Source: Spirochaeta africana DSM 8902
GTDB lineage: Bacteria; Spirochaetota; Spirochaetia; DSM-27196; DSM-8902
Length of the DNA stretch: 64,000 nt
Direction: 5' to 3'
Assembly (NCBI RefSeq): GCF_000242595.2
Contig: NC_017098.1
Coordinates: 1,302,001 to 1,366,000 of the forward strand
Shown: positions 1-9,225 of the stretch, piece by piece
Numbering within the stretch: the stretch's first letter is position 1
Layout of the letters: each line of letters starts with the position of its first letter
Notes under the pieces: model-generated
The model's database searches: none
Told to the model about the DNA's origin: nothing
The model's input: the letters and a program-made list of their open reading frames with translations, nothing else
Made by a program: the position numbers and the translations under genes

Positions 1-565
1 CGATGGTACCAAACTCCATGTCGACATCGGTCAGGGCCGAAAAGGTTTTCTGTGCGGTCTGGTTGCTTTCGGCCTGCATCGCCAGCAGGCGTTCCTCGGG
101 TTCCGAAAGGATGTGGGGCTTGTAGCGCAGCAGGCGCTCAAGGTAGATGCGGTATTCCTGAAGGATATCATCCGCAAGAAAATCGGCGATCCGGTCATTC
201 GGGATGGCCTGGATCTCCGGGGATTGATACGCTGCCTCGGTCTGGATCCGGGCGGACAGCTGCATAAAGCGGGCGTAGCGAGCCTGGTTGTCGCTGTTGC
301 CGGCGTCTTCGGCATAGCGCAGGTGGGCGTAATACCCCAGGCGTTCCTCCAGTTCACCCAGCTGCATCATGAACTGCAGGCAGTCATGCAAGGCCCTGGC
401 GGAGTTGCCCAGGGTGCCGCGAAACTCGGGAATGCGGGCACTGGTGTCGTTCAGCTGTTGCAGGGCGGCTTCCCATTCGCTGTCGGAGGCGAACAGGCTG
501 TCCAGGTTCCAGCGGTGTTCGGTAGGGACATTTTCTCGGGTGGGGGTGGTTGATTGGGTGCTCAT
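1..565 (-). CDS. pepF: Oligoendopeptidase F (M3B peptidase), N-terminal part
   Basis: This is the first 188 codons of a protein whose C-terminus lies beyond the left edge of the window. The N-terminus (STPTRENVPTEHRWNLDSLF-like, tryptophan and DLxxLF at about residues 19-25) and the helical stretch with LGYYAHLRYAED at about 75-87 are typical of M3B oligoendopeptidases, cytoplasmic zinc peptidases that degrade oligopeptides. The catalytic HExxH motif would lie outside the window, so activity cannot be judged. The ATG at 565 is preceded by a GAAAGGAA ribosome-binding site. It follows rdgB by 23 bases on the same strand, so the two are probably co-transcribed. Family assignment is confident from the N-terminal pattern; substrate is unknown. 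Confidence 0.8.
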   Translation of the reverse strand, partial: MSTQSTTPTRENVPTEHRWNLDSLFASDSEWEAALQQLNDTSARIPEFRGTLGNSARALHDCLQFMMQLGELEERLGYYAHLRYAEDAGNSDNQARYARFMQLSARIQTEAAYQSPEIQAIPNDRIADFLADDILQEYRIYLERLLRYKPHILSEPEERLLAMQAESNQTAQKTFSALTDVDMEFGTI

Positions 566-588
566 ATTAATTCCTTTCTGTGCGGCGG

Positions 589-1287
589 TCAGTCGGTTGC
601 CGGGGTGGCAGTTGATGTGCCGGCGGTGGGTGCCGATCCTGATTGCCGGGGTGGGGCAGTCTCTTCTGCGGCTTGCAGGGCGGCCAGGGCCTGTCGGACA
701 GCCTTTCCGCGGTGGCTCACCGCGTGTTTCTGTTCATCGCTGATGTCGGCAGCGGTGCAGCCGAACTGGGGAAGAAAAAAGACCGGGTCGTAGCCAAAGC
801 CGCCAGTACCCGAAGAAGGGGCGGTGGCGATCCGGCCTTCCAGGGTATCGGTAACGCAGATCTGCTGACCGGTCTGGCGCAGTACCGCAACGGCGCATAT
901 GTAGCGGGCAGATCGGTCGCGCCGGTCTCCCAGTTCGCGCAGCAGGCGTGCGGTCCGTTCGGCATCGCTGGCTGGCGGATTGTGCGGATCCTCGGCGCCA
1001 TAGCGTGCCGAGTGGATTCCGGGCCGGCCGTCAAGGGCATCGACACAGATCCCGGAATCATCGGCCAGCACTGCGGTAATCCGGTTCTGCACGGCGGCAG
1101 GCAGTGCTGACAAGGCCTGATGCAGTGCAGCAGCCTTGCCGAGTGCATTCTCGGTAAAGCTGCTGCCGGTTTCTTCATGAGAGAACGTGATGCCAAGATC
1201 TGCCGGGGTCCGGAAGGTTATCCCGGGCGCGATCTGTTGTATCTCGCGTATCTTGTGGGTGTTGTTGGTTGCTAACAGGACGGTCAT
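589..1287 (-). CDS. rdgB: XTP/dITP diphosphatase (RdgB/HAM1)
   Basis: Hydrolyses non-canonical purine nucleoside triphosphates (ITP, dITP, XTP) to monophosphates and so keeps them out of DNA and RNA. The N-terminal signature LATNNTHKIREI (residues 5-16), the ADDSGICVDAL block (about 74-84) with the metal-binding Asp pair, GRPGIHSARY, and the GFGYDPVFFLP and SHRGKA motifs are all present. The 232-residue product is longer than the usual 190-205 because of an Ala/Pro/Thr-rich tail of about 30 residues after the conserved helix. The start overlaps the end of the upstream sigma-like gene by 113 bases in another frame. There is no Shine-Dalgarno sequence; a TAAGAT -10 box ends six bases before the ATG, predicting a leaderless transcript. 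Confidence 0.93.
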   Translation of the reverse strand: MTVLLATNNTHKIREIQQIAPGITFRTPADLGITFSHEETGSSFTENALGKAAALHQALSALPAAVQNRITAVLADDSGICVDALDGRPGIHSARYGAEDPHNPPASDAERTARLLRELGDRRDRSARYICAVAVLRQTGQQICVTDTLEGRIATAPSSGTGGFGYDPVFFLPQFGCTAADISDEQKHAVSHRGKAVRQALAALQAAEETAPPRQSGSAPTAGTSTATPATD

Positions 1288-2206
1288 GCGGCAATCTTAG
1301 CACACACGGACGGGGTACATCCAGAACCTGCGGACTGGTTGACGGAGACCGGAACAGGCGGCGCATTGCCGATATCGAGGAATGAACCGATCCCACCGGT
1401 ATACCCAGCAGCTCTGCAATCTCCCGGTGCATCGGTTGACATCGCACCTGGCTCAGCTGTCGTCGTGTGGCTTCCAGTTTGGTGTGCGATCGTTCACAGT
1501 AGCTGTGCAGCAGTTTTTGCTCTGTCGGGTCGCAGCTGCGCTGCAGCCGCTGCTGCAGCACAAACAGCTCCACGAATGCCCGGTTGCGGCGCCGGCGCAG
1601 CATGGCTGCTCGCTGTGAGCGCTGATTCATCTGCTGCCGGAGGGTGTCTACCATACGAGTGAGCTCGGCTGTTTCGATACCGGCGGCGGTGCTGCACAGG
1701 GCTATCTCTTCCGGCAATATTGTGCCGGCATTCATAAGCACCAGGATCGCCATTCGCCTGCGCAGCGAGGCAAGCCGCATGGTGGCCGACCCGCACAGGG
1801 TATGCATGCGCTCAAGCAGCATGCCGGGTTTCTGCAGTACGCCCGATTGCGGCTGCAGCCGGGGATCATGGTACAGCTGGTGTTCACCGCCCAGCGCGCT
1901 GTCAAGGTCGGGATTCTCGTGACATTCCATTGCAGCGGCACGTCGCTTGGTAAAGGTTGCATACTGATAGCGCAGGCTGGTATGGAGGTAGGCATCAAAA
2001 CTGATGTTGGTACGGTACTGGTAGCGATGCAGCAGTCGTACCAGCCGACGGTAATAATACAGCAGAAACTCGCCGCTATCGTCCTCGGTACCGCGCCGGC
2101 TGCGTACCGGATAGGAATAAATCAGCGGTGCTGTCTGCCTGAACACCTCATGCAGGCCGCATTGCCCGCGCTGATACCTCAGCACAACCCTGGTTAACTC
2201 TGTCAT
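1175..2206 (-). CDS. Divergent sigma-70-like regulatory protein
   Basis: A 343-residue protein that I do not recognise by name. The N-terminal 90 residues resemble sigma-70 region 2: a YQRG...F helix, a stretch with EFLLYYYRRLVRLLHRY and a helix SFDAYLHTSLRYQY, followed by a basic segment. Near residues 277-302 a segment REIAELLGIPVGSVHSSI resembles a sigma region 4 helix-turn-helix. The middle is Arg/Gln-rich and helical. An alternative sigma factor or sigma-derived regulator is my inference. The start at 2206 is chosen because a perfect GAGGAGAGG site lies just upstream; an ATG 17 codons earlier lacks one. The last 37 codons overlap rdgB in a different frame, so the true functional C-terminus may be shorter or the overlap may reflect a recent loss of a stop codon. 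Confidence 0.55.
   Translation of the reverse strand: MTELTRVVLRYQRGQCGLHEVFRQTAPLIYSYPVRSRRGTEDDSGEFLLYYYRRLVRLLHRYQYRTNISFDAYLHTSLRYQYATFTKRRAAAMECHENPDLDSALGGEHQLYHDPRLQPQSGVLQKPGMLLERMHTLCGSATMRLASLRRRMAILVLMNAGTILPEEIALCSTAAGIETAELTRMVDTLRQQMNQRSQRAAMLRRRRNRAFVELFVLQQRLQRSCDPTEQKLLHSYCERSHTKLEATRRQLSQVRCQPMHREIAELLGIPVGSVHSSISAMRRLFRSPSTSPQVLDVPRPCVLRLPHDRPVSNQQHPQDTRDTTDRARDNLPDPGRSWHHVLS
1294..1299 (-). promoter_or_regulatory. -10 box of putative leaderless rdgB promoter
   Basis: TAAGAT on the minus strand ends six bases before the rdgB ATG, placing transcription start at the A of the start codon. The -35 region is weak (TGGATG at 18 bp). It lies inside the 3' end of the upstream gene. 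Confidence 0.4.
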
Positions 2207-2431
2207 CCTCTCCTCCTCACACTTTCGGGACATGCGGATGTACAGAATTCCGGCCAAGCCGGGCGACTGGCTCGTGCACGATTGTCCAAAAATTGGCCGG
2301 AGCGGGGGTGCCGGACAGCCGCAGCGAACGTGAAACGATATTTACCGGGTAGTGCGTCAGCGAGCACACGCGTTTCTGCCAGCAGAGAGGGCTGGAACAA
2401 GGAAAGTGTTACATTTGGTTACAAAAGCAGC

Positions 2432-3430
2432 TCAGTCGCGGTGGTGGTCGGTACATGCTGCACGAAGCAGCTCGACCACCTGCTGCTTGACCTCGGGAAT
2501 GGGCTGATCAAGCTTGAATCCGGCTGCGCGGGGATGTCCGCCGCCGCCAAACTGCAGGGCGATACGTGATACATCGATATGCTCGGCTGAGCGCAGGCTG
2601 CCGACGGTAATCCCGGGTTCGATCTCGCGCAGAAATGCGATAGCTTCGCAGCCCTCAATACTCAGCAGCAGGGAGTACAGGCTATCGCTGTCGCGCTGAT
2701 TCACCCCGAACTCCTGTTCATCGCTGAGCGGTGCATGTGATACGAAGAATCGTCCATCCATATAGGACTCGGCTCGCTCGAGCAAACGCCCAAGGTGTTT
2801 GCGGGACTGCAGTGACCGACCGTGGCTTACCGAACGGAATGTTTTTCGGGGGGAGGCGCCCTTGGTTACCAGCCTGCCGGCTGCCGAGAAGACCTCGCCG
2901 CTGCCGGCTTCCAGAAAACGGAAAAACCCGGTATCGGTAATAAGCCCCAGAAACAGCAGCTTTGCCTCATCCGGGGTAACCTCGCCGGCGGCATCCTCGA
3001 TGATCCGCTGGACCATAAGCGAGGTGGCTGGAATAGAGGGGTCTATCATGCGTACCGAACCGAAGGGGTGACCGGCAGCATGATGGTCGATAACCGCAAT
3101 CGGCAGCTGACGCACCTGGTTTTGCAGTTCCTCCCCGATGCGATCAAAGCTGGAGCTGTCCACCACCACCACCGCCGCGTCGGGATATTCCCGCAGCATA
3201 TCGGCCGGAATGGCAGGCTGGAACTCATCCCGGTACGGACGAATCTCTGTTCGGTCAAAGGGGCCGACATTATAGGTTTCTGCGACCTTCCCGGTACGAC
3301 GCAGAAAGCTGCGCAGGGCAAGAGCCGAGCCGACACAATCACCGTCGGGTTCAAGATGAGAGAGTATAAAAAAGGCCCGATGGCTGCGGAAAAAACGGCG
3401 CAGCTCATCGGGGATTACGAGCGACTGCAT
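2432..3430 (-). CDS. nrnA: DHH/DHHA1 phosphoesterase, NrnA-like oligoribonuclease/pAp phosphatase
   Basis: A 332-residue cytoplasmic phosphoesterase with the two DHH-family domains. The N-terminal metal site is visible as SHLEPDGDCVGS (about 24-35), a DSS motif (about 91-93) and VIDHH (about 114-118). The C-terminal DHHA1 nucleotide-binding loop is QFGGGGHPRAAGF (about 292-304). NrnA proteins degrade nanoRNA and dephosphorylate 3',5'-pAp; where a classical Orn is absent they also finish cyclic dinucleotide turnover, which may matter because a GGDEF protein is encoded in this window. It follows the anchored hypothetical gene by nine bases. No Shine-Dalgarno is present; a TTGATT-N17-TAAAAC promoter ends six bases before the ATG, suggesting additional leaderless transcription. 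Confidence 0.88.
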   Translation of the reverse strand: MQSLVIPDELRRFFRSHRAFFILSHLEPDGDCVGSALALRSFLRRTGKVAETYNVGPFDRTEIRPYRDEFQPAIPADMLREYPDAAVVVVDSSSFDRIGEELQNQVRQLPIAVIDHHAAGHPFGSVRMIDPSIPATSLMVQRIIEDAAGEVTPDEAKLLFLGLITDTGFFRFLEAGSGEVFSAAGRLVTKGASPRKTFRSVSHGRSLQSRKHLGRLLERAESYMDGRFFVSHAPLSDEQEFGVNQRDSDSLYSLLLSIEGCEAIAFLREIEPGITVGSLRSAEHIDVSRIALQFGGGGHPRAAGFKLDQPIPEVKQQVVELLRAACTDHHRD

Positions 3431-3436
3431 GCAGTA

Positions 3437-3465
3437 GTTTTAATATCTCAGCTCGAGAGAATCAA
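3437..3465 (-). promoter_or_regulatory. Putative leaderless promoter of nrnA
   Basis: On the minus strand TTGATT (3465-3460), 17 bp, TAAAAC (3442-3437), then six bases to the ATG. It overlaps the 3' end of the preceding gene. The -10 match is 4 of 6. Confidence 0.35.
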
Positions 3466-3880
3466 TCCCTGCAAAACGAGCCTGCCAGTCCTCGGTTCGA
3501 TCGATAGGTCGGTAGACCAGTGACTGACGGTTGCGCGGCAGAAAAAGGTTTACATGCGACTGCTCGCCATCGATAAACACCACGTTCATGAAGGGCACGG
3601 CCTTGTTGTCGCTGTATATTACTGTTCCGCGACCAGCGGCACTGCCGAACCAGTCCAGGGGCATGTTGGCGTAATGAAGTCGACCATTGCCGCTGCGGTA
3701 CAGTACGCGATAGCCATAGCGGGTTACATAGACCTCTTCGATTGGCAGTGAGCGAACATAAACGTTGGATGTGCTGCGATCGATCTCGAAATTCAGATTC
3801 ACTTGCCCAAAAAGGTGTATTCCTGATACTGCACCGGCTGTCAGTAATACTAAAATACATATGATTATTCGTCTGTTCAC
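3440..3880 (-). CDS. Hypothetical membrane-anchored or secreted protein
   Basis: A 146-residue protein starting with GTG at 3880 behind a strong GAGGAGGAATTC site. Residues 1-22 (NRRIIICILVLLTAG core) form a signal peptide or N-terminal anchor. The remainder is a small beta-rich domain with alternating hydrophobic strands (VYVRSLPIEEVYVTRYGYRV, VIYSDNKAVPFMNVVFIDG). I recognise no family. An in-frame ATG at 4003 is unlikely to be used because it has no ribosome site and would bury the signal peptide. It has its own promoter at 3935-3963 and is followed by nrnA after nine bases. Confidence 0.6.
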   Translation of the reverse strand: MNRRIIICILVLLTAGAVSGIHLFGQVNLNFEIDRSTSNVYVRSLPIEEVYVTRYGYRVLYRSGNGRLHYANMPLDWFGSAAGRGTVIYSDNKAVPFMNVVFIDGEQSHVNLFLPRNRQSLVYRPIDRTEDWQARFAGIDSLELRY

Positions 3881-3934
3881 GAATTCCTCCTCGCCAATGT
3901 GCATTCCAGGCGCAGTTGCCTGTCTACACGCTAA

Positions 3935-3963
3935 AGTATAGTCGCCCCATCCGGTGTTTGCAA
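3935..3963 (-). promoter_or_regulatory. Sigma-70 promoter for the hypothetical protein and nrnA
   Basis: Minus-strand TTGCAA (3963-3958), 17 bp, TATACT (3940-3935). Predicted transcription start is near 3928, giving a leader of about 48 bases that contains a small CAGGC/GCCTG hairpin. Confidence 0.55.
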
Positions 3964-3972
3964 GAAATTTAT

Positions 3973-4000
3973 CCACGGCGCGGATATAGCTGCGCCGTGG
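3973..4000 (-). terminator. Probable terminator after argF
   Basis: A perfect 9-bp stem CCACGGCGC/GCGCCGTGG with a 10-base loop lies 16 bases past the argF stop and is followed on the minus strand by ATAAATTTCTT. It would end the tig-clpPX-lon-argF block. Confidence 0.5.
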
Positions 4001-4015
4001 CAACTGCCGGGCGGG

Positions 4016-4951
4016 TTACTCGGGGTCTGCCATGGTCGCCAGCATTACCGCTTTGATAGTGTGCTTGCGATTCTCGGCCTGGTCCCATATCCGGGAGGTA
4101 CTGCCTTCGAATACTTCCTTGGTGACCTCCTGGCCAACCACTGCCGGCAGACAGTGCAGAAAAATGCAGTCAGGACCGGCCAGCTGCATCAGCGATGCAT
4201 TGACCTGGTACGGCTGGAGCAGGGCGGTACGCTGCTGCTGCTGGCTCTCTTCGCCCATAGATACCCATACGTCGGTATAGACGGCATCCGACCCGGCCGC
4301 ATCAGCAGGATCGCTGCTGACGTGGGTGCCGGCAGCAGCGAAGCTGCGCACCGTATCCAGGAGATCGGCCGGCGGCTGCAGCTCGCCAGGGCTGATAATC
4401 CGGCATTCTATGCCAAGCTTGGCGCAGATGATAATCAGCGAGGCAGCAACGTTATTGCGGCCGTCACCAATGTAGGTAAGGGTACGGCCAGCTGTGGTGC
4501 CAAAGGCCTCGCGCAGGGTCATGATGTCGGCCAGGGCCTGTGTCGGGTGGAAATCATCGGTCAGGCCGTTAAACACCGGCTTGCCGGAGTATTCAGCCAG
4601 GATCTCTACGGTGCGCTGACTGAATCCACGGAACTGGATCCCGTCGAACATTCTGCCAAGTACCCGGGCGGTATCCTCTACGGTTTCCTTGCCGCCAAGC
4701 TGGATGTCACTGGTCGAAAGGAACACCGGATGTCCGCCTTCCTCGCCGAATGCGGTTTCAAAGGCGCAGCGGGTTCGGGTGGAACGCTTCTCGAATATCA
4801 TCGCCAGGGTCATACCCTGGAACCGCTGCGGTCGGCGGCCATCGATGCGTTCCTTCTTTACGCGTGCGGCCAGATCAAGCAGGCCTTCGATTTCTTGCGG
4901 GGTAAAGTCCAGCAGGTGCAGTAATGAGCGTCCAGCCAGTTGTCCAATCAT
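4016..4951 (-). CDS. argF: Ornithine carbamoyltransferase
   Basis: Transfers the carbamoyl group from carbamoyl phosphate to ornithine to give citrulline (or the reverse in arginine fermentation). The 311-residue protein has the carbamoyl-phosphate loop STRTR at residues 57-61, DDFHPTQALAD in the ornithine domain, the SMG loop (VSMGEE) that distinguishes ornithine from aspartate transcarbamoylases, and FLHCLPA with HCLP at 266-269. Length is normal. The start has a GGAGG site seven bases upstream. It lies 35 bases after lon with no clear terminator between, only an 8-bp inverted repeat at 4967-4984. No arginine genes are next to it, so biosynthetic versus arginine-deiminase role cannot be decided here. 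Confidence 0.95.
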   Translation of the reverse strand: MIGQLAGRSLLHLLDFTPQEIEGLLDLAARVKKERIDGRRPQRFQGMTLAMIFEKRSTRTRCAFETAFGEEGGHPVFLSTSDIQLGGKETVEDTARVLGRMFDGIQFRGFSQRTVEILAEYSGKPVFNGLTDDFHPTQALADIMTLREAFGTTAGRTLTYIGDGRNNVAASLIIICAKLGIECRIISPGELQPPADLLDTVRSFAAAGTHVSSDPADAAGSDAVYTDVWVSMGEESQQQQRTALLQPYQVNASLMQLAGPDCIFLHCLPAVVGQEVTKEVFEGSTSRIWDQAENRKHTIKAVMLATMADPE

Positions 4952-4966
4952 ACCATGCCTCCGATA

Positions 4967-4984
4967 CGCACCGATTTCGGTGCG
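4967..4984. repeat. Inverted repeat between lon and argF
   Basis: CGCACCGA, two bases, TCGGTGCG: a perfect 8-bp palindrome in the 35-base lon-argF spacer. There is no T-run. It could be an mRNA-stabilising or processing hairpin or an operator; nothing decides between them. Confidence 0.4.
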
Positions 4985-4986
4985 GG

Positions 4987-7365
4987 TTACTCGGCGTACG
5001 CATCGTCTCCAAGCAGAAGACGCAACGCCTCCTGTATAGTAGCAGGAAAATGAAAGGTTGTCTGCTGTCGGATTTCTTTGGGCAGTTCATCGGCATCGTG
5101 CTTGTTCTCTGCCGGCAGGATTATCGATTTTATTTCGTTGCGGTGGGCCGCCAGCACCTTTTCCTTGATCCCGCCCACCGGCAGCAGCCGCCCGGTAAGG
5201 GTGATCTCACCGGTCATTGCCCAGCCTGGCTGCAGGGGTTGCCCCGACATGGCACTCAGCAGTGCTGCGGTTATGGTGATCCCGGCCGAGGGGCCATCCT
5301 TGGGTATCGCCCCCTCCGGCACGTGGATATGGATGTTCTGCTCAAAGGCATCGCTGCCAAGTCCCGGAAAGGAATCGGCGTGACTGCGCAGGAAGGTATG
5401 CGCCAGGCGGGCGCTTTCCTTCATGACATCGCCCAGGTTTCCGGTCAGGATGAAATCCGCCTTGCCGGGAAACAACGAAACCTCTACCGGCAGCAGGGTG
5501 CCGCCATGTTCGGTCCAGGCCATGCCCAGTGCCATGCCGACGCGTTGTTCGGTTACCAGCAGGTCGCGCCGGGCGGTGCGCTTGCCCAGAAAGCTGCGTA
5601 CGCGCGGCGGGGTAACCTGATAGCTGTAGGGTTCTTCCTCGGCCTTGGCCGGATAGCCGGCAGCGACCGCCTCGCGGGCTATCTTGCGCATGATCGATGC
5701 AATGTGGCGTTCCAGGCTCCGAACCCCGCTCTCCATGGTATATTCATGGATTACGGTGCGTACAGCGCTTGGCTGGAACCTGATCTCGGCCCAGTCAAGT
5801 CCGTTCTCGCGCTGCTGTTTGGGGATAAGAAACTGCTCGCTGATCTTGGCTTTTTCGTACTCGGTATAGCCTGGTACCTCAATGATTTCCATCCGGTCCC
5901 GCAAGGGGTGGGGGATGGTATGCAGACTGTTGGCGGTGGTTACGAACACAATCCTGGATAGATCATAGGGAACCTCAAGGTAGTGATCCATAAAGGTGTT
6001 GTTCTGTTCGGGATCCAGCACCTCCAGCAGGGCCGAGGAGGGATCGCCGCGATGATCCGAGGAGATCTTGTCAATCTCGTCGAGCAGGAATACCGGGTTG
6101 GTGGTTTTCAGCCGGCGCAGCCCCTGAATGATCTTTCCCGGCAGGGCTCCCACATAGGTTTTCCGATGCCCCCGAATCTCGGCCTCGTCACGAACCCCGC
6201 CCAGAGAAATCCGGGTAAACTCTCGCCCCAGTGCGCGCGCCATGGACTTGCCCAGGGAGGTTTTACCGGTACCGGGCGGGCCGACAAAACACAGGATCGG
6301 TCCCTTTACATTGGGGTTCAGGGCCTTGATGGCGATATACTCCAGGATCCGCTGCTTGGGCTTTTCCATGTTGTAGTGATCCTGGTCCAGAATAGCCGCG
6401 GCATCATCGATAGATGGGATCTCCCCGCCGGTTTCGCTCCAGGGCAGGTCGATAATCCATTCGATATAGGTGCGCAGAATACCGGCCTCGGGTGCCATGG
6501 GCTGCATGCGTTCCAGCCGCTTGAGTTCCTTGCGCGCCTTTTCTTCCACCTCGGGCGGCAGCTCGAGTTCGTCCAGGGCTTTGGCCAGCTCGCGGGCACC
6601 GCTGCTGTCGTCGGACTCCTTGCCGAGTTCCTTGTTGATCTCTTTCAGCTGTTCGTTCAGAAAGTACTCTTTCTGACTGCGTTCCATGCGCTGCTTGACC
6701 CGGTCCGAGATCTCCTTGCGGAGGGTCTGCACCTCTATCTCGGAATCAATCACCACCGCAGTTTCTTCCAGTCGGAACGAGGTGTCCTCGGAGTTCAGCA
6801 ACTCCAGCTTCTTTTCCCGGCTCAGGCTGGAGTGGCCAACGACCAGATCGACCAGTCGATCCGGGGCGTCGGCACGCTCAACCTGCCGCAGTACCTCGGG
6901 GTTGACCCGTTTGGAACCCTTGACGAGGTTGGAGAAGCTGTCCTGGATAGCTCGCATCAGATTGGCGGTGTTCTCCGGGGGCTTGCCGGCCGGTATCGTG
7001 GCCAGACGGGCCCGCAGCGGCGGTACCAGCTGGGTGTAGCTGTCGATCTTTACGCGGTATTCACCCTCCAGCAGCACCCGGGTGGAGCCGTTGGGCAGCT
7101 TCATGACCTGCAGAATCCGGGCCACGGTGCCGACCGGGTTCAGGGTCTGTTCGGCTGGCTTGCCGGAACCGCCCGGATCCTCAAGCTGGGGAACCACGAC
7201 CACCCGGCGATCTTCGGACATGGCGCTGTTGATTGATTCTACGCCGGCATCCTTGCCGATAAAGAAGGGGCCGACCATGTGAGGGAACAGGACGATATCC
7301 GGGCTCGGCAGCAGCGGCAGCTCCTGTGGAGCTGCCTTGCTGCTGGATCTATCAAAGAGTTTCAT
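4987..7365 (-). CDS. lon: ATP-dependent protease Lon
   Basis: A 792-residue cytoplasmic AAA+ serine protease that degrades misfolded and regulatory proteins. Order of domains: N-terminal substrate-binding LON domain ([20 protein letters not shown] at about 17-36), coiled-coil region, AAA+ module with Walker [14 protein letters not shown] near 356-368 and Walker [10 protein letters not shown], then the protease domain with the catalytic serine in KDGPSAGIT near 693 and the catalytic lysine in [12 protein letters not shown] near 735. Length is normal. Its ATG overlaps the clpX stop as ATGA, so it is translationally coupled to clpX in the tig-clpP-clpX-lon block. Confidence 0.97.
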   Translation of the reverse strand: MKLFDRSSSKAAPQELPLLPSPDIVLFPHMVGPFFIGKDAGVESINSAMSEDRRVVVVPQLEDPGGSGKPAEQTLNPVGTVARILQVMKLPNGSTRVLLEGEYRVKIDSYTQLVPPLRARLATIPAGKPPENTANLMRAIQDSFSNLVKGSKRVNPEVLRQVERADAPDRLVDLVVGHSSLSREKKLELLNSEDTSFRLEETAVVIDSEIEVQTLRKEISDRVKQRMERSQKEYFLNEQLKEINKELGKESDDSSGARELAKALDELELPPEVEEKARKELKRLERMQPMAPEAGILRTYIEWIIDLPWSETGGEIPSIDDAAAILDQDHYNMEKPKQRILEYIAIKALNPNVKGPILCFVGPPGTGKTSLGKSMARALGREFTRISLGGVRDEAEIRGHRKTYVGALPGKIIQGLRRLKTTNPVFLLDEIDKISSDHRGDPSSALLEVLDPEQNNTFMDHYLEVPYDLSRIVFVTTANSLHTIPHPLRDRMEIIEVPGYTEYEKAKISEQFLIPKQQRENGLDWAEIRFQPSAVRTVIHEYTMESGVRSLERHIASIMRKIAREAVAAGYPAKAEEEPYSYQVTPPRVRSFLGKRTARRDLLVTEQRVGMALGMAWTEHGGTLLPVEVSLFPGKADFILTGNLGDVMKESARLAHTFLRSHADSFPGLGSDAFEQNIHIHVPEGAIPKDGPSAGITITAALLSAMSGQPLQPGWAMTGEITLTGRLLPVGGIKEKVLAAHRNEIKSIILPAENKHDADELPKEIRQQTTFHFPATIQEALRLLLGDDAYAE

Positions 7366-8603
7366 GCCGATTGCTTCAGCTCGATTACTTCCGGCTTGGC
7401 TTCGCGGGCAATTACCTCGCGGGTTATGACGACCTTGCGGCGTCCCTCAAGGGAGGGGAGGTCAAACATAAGATCGATCAGCACGTTCTCTACGATCGAC
7501 CGCAGGCCACGGGCACCGGTCTTGCGACCGATAGCCATGCGGGCGATCTCCTGGACGGCCTCGCGCTGGAACTCGATCTCCACATCGTCCAGCAGCAGGG
7601 ATGCCTCGTACTGTTTGATGATCGAGTTGCGCGGCTCGGTAATAATACGCTCCAGGTCTTCCAGACTCAGTTCATCCAGGGGTACGCTGATCGGCATGCG
7701 CCCGATAAACTCCGGGATCAGGCCGTATTTCACCAGGTCATCCGGATGGAGTTCGGCGTACAGCTCGGAGAGGTTGCGATCCTTGGCCGAGGAAACCGTA
7801 GCCCCGAAACCCATCGGGTGTTCGGCGATTCGCCCCTCGATAATCCGGTCCAGTCCGACAAACGCCCCGCCGCAAATAAACAGGATATTGCTGGTGTCCA
7901 GCTTGATCATCTCCTGACTGGGGTGTTTGCGCCCGCCCTGCGGCGGTACCGAGGCTACGGTACCCTCGATGATCTTGAGCAGTGCCTGCTGGACACCCTC
8001 GCCGGACACATCCCGGGTAATCGATACATTCTCGGCTTTTCGACCGATCTTGTCGATCTCGTCGATGTAAATAATCCCGCGTTCGGCGGCAGCTATGTTG
8101 TTGCCGGCAGCCTGGATAAGCTTGAGCAGGATGTTTTCTACGTCCTCGCCAACGTAGCCCGCCTCGGTAAGGGTCGTAGCGTCGGCAATGGCGAAGGGAA
8201 CCTTCAGCTTGCGTGCCAGGGTGCGTGCCAGCAGTGTTTTACCGGTACCGGTAGGCCCGATCATCAGGACATTGGCTTTTTCAACCTCGACATCCTCCTC
8301 GATTTTGGCCTTGTGGGTTACCCGCTTGTAGTGATTGTACACCGCGACCGACAGGGTGCGCTTGGCACGTTCCTGGCCGACAATGTAGGAGTCAAGGTAT
8401 TCCTTGATCTCTTTGGGTGTAGGGATCGAGTCGAGATATTCTGCGGTAACCACATCCTCTTCGTCATCGATGATCTTTTTGCAGACATTGACACACTCGT
8501 CGCAGATGTATACCCCGGGTCCTGCAATCAGTTTTTTTGCCATTTCGGCATTCTTGCCGCAGAACGAGCAGGTCTTCTGATTGTCATTTCGCTTGTTCAG
8601 CAT
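7362..8603 (-). CDS. clpX: ATP-dependent Clp protease ATP-binding subunit ClpX
   Basis: A 413-residue AAA+ unfoldase that recognises tagged substrates and feeds them to ClpP. The N-terminal four-cysteine zinc-binding domain has Cys 12, 15, 34 and 37; Walker A GPTGTGKT is at 116-123, Walker [12 protein letters not shown] follows, and the ClpP-contacting loop appears as MGFGA, with Met where Ile or Leu is more common. The sensor-2 segment [11 protein letters not shown] is near the C-terminus. The start overlaps the end of clpP by 20 bases and the stop overlaps the lon start, so clpP, clpX and lon form one translationally coupled unit. Confidence 0.97.
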   Translation of the reverse strand: MLNKRNDNQKTCSFCGKNAEMAKKLIAGPGVYICDECVNVCKKIIDDEEDVVTAEYLDSIPTPKEIKEYLDSYIVGQERAKRTLSVAVYNHYKRVTHKAKIEEDVEVEKANVLMIGPTGTGKTLLARTLARKLKVPFAIADATTLTEAGYVGEDVENILLKLIQAAGNNIAAAERGIIYIDEIDKIGRKAENVSITRDVSGEGVQQALLKIIEGTVASVPPQGGRKHPSQEMIKLDTSNILFICGGAFVGLDRIIEGRIAEHPMGFGATVSSAKDRNLSELYAELHPDDLVKYGLIPEFIGRMPISVPLDELSLEDLERIITEPRNSIIKQYEASLLLDDVEIEFQREAVQEIARMAIGRKTGARGLRSIVENVLIDLMFDLPSLEGRRKVVITREVIAREAKPEVIELKQSA

Positions 8604-9201
8604 GCTTCTCCCTTATGAGTATCTGGTCGACAATGCCGTACTCTTTGCTTTCCTGTGCCGACATGAAGAAATCGCGCTCCATGTCGCTCTCGATCTTTTC
8701 GAAACTGTGTCCGGTATGATTGGCAAAGTAATCGATCAGCAATCGCTTCAGGCGGATAATCTCCCGCGCCTGGATCCCGATGTCGCTGGCCTGCCCGCGT
8801 GCACCGCCCCAGGGCTGGTGCATCAGCACCCGGCTGGAGGGCAGTGCAAAGCGTTTGCCGGCGGTGCCGGCTGCCAAGAGTACCGCACCCATCGATGCTG
8901 CCTGACCCATACAGATAGTCTGCACATCCGGCTTGATGTACTGGATGGTGTCATAGATTGCCAGGCCGGCGGTCACTGAGCCGCCGGGGGAGTTGATGTA
9001 GAGACTGATGTCTTTATCCGGATCCTGGGATTCCAGAAACAGCAGCTGTGCCACAACCAGATCCGCGGTTACATCGTGGATCTCGCCGTCCAGAAAGACG
9101 ATGCGATCCTTCAGCAGCCGCGAGTAGATGTCGTACGAGCGTTCACCGACACCGGTTTGCTCTACGACCATAGGCACCAATGTGTTGTTCTGTGCATTCA
9201 T
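8584..9201 (-). CDS. clpP: ATP-dependent Clp protease proteolytic subunit ClpP
   Basis: A 205-residue serine peptidase that forms the tetradecameric proteolytic chamber served by ClpX. Catalytic Ser103 sits in GQAASMGA and His128 in LMHQP; the Asp follows in the SAQE..YGIVD region around 177. Oxyanion strand [18 protein letters not shown] is intact. Length is normal. A GAGGATA site lies upstream of the ATG. It lies 24 bases after tig and overlaps clpX by 20 bases. Confidence 0.97.
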   Translation of the reverse strand: MNAQNNTLVPMVVEQTGVGERSYDIYSRLLKDRIVFLDGEIHDVTADLVVAQLLFLESQDPDKDISLYINSPGGSVTAGLAIYDTIQYIKPDVQTICMGQAASMGAVLLAAGTAGKRFALPSSRVLMHQPWGGARGQASDIGIQAREIIRLKRLLIDYFANHTGHSFEKIESDMERDFFMSAQESKEYGIVDQILIREKHAEQAK

Positions 9202-9225
9202 ATGTGTGTATCCTCGGATCTCAAT

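Noticed and set aside
1175-1287. Sequencing frameshift joining the sigma-like gene and rdgB
   Set aside because: rdgB has its complete conserved N-terminus and its own -10 box, and the sigma-like gene has a complete region-4-like segment before the overlap, so both are intact genes.
5983-7236. 417-codon open frame on the plus strand opposite lon
   Set aside because: It is a shadow of the strongly conserved lon gene in high-GC DNA; no motif or ribosome site supports it.
7326-8618. 430-codon open frame on the plus strand opposite clpX
   Set aside because: Antisense to clpX over its whole length, with no family features.
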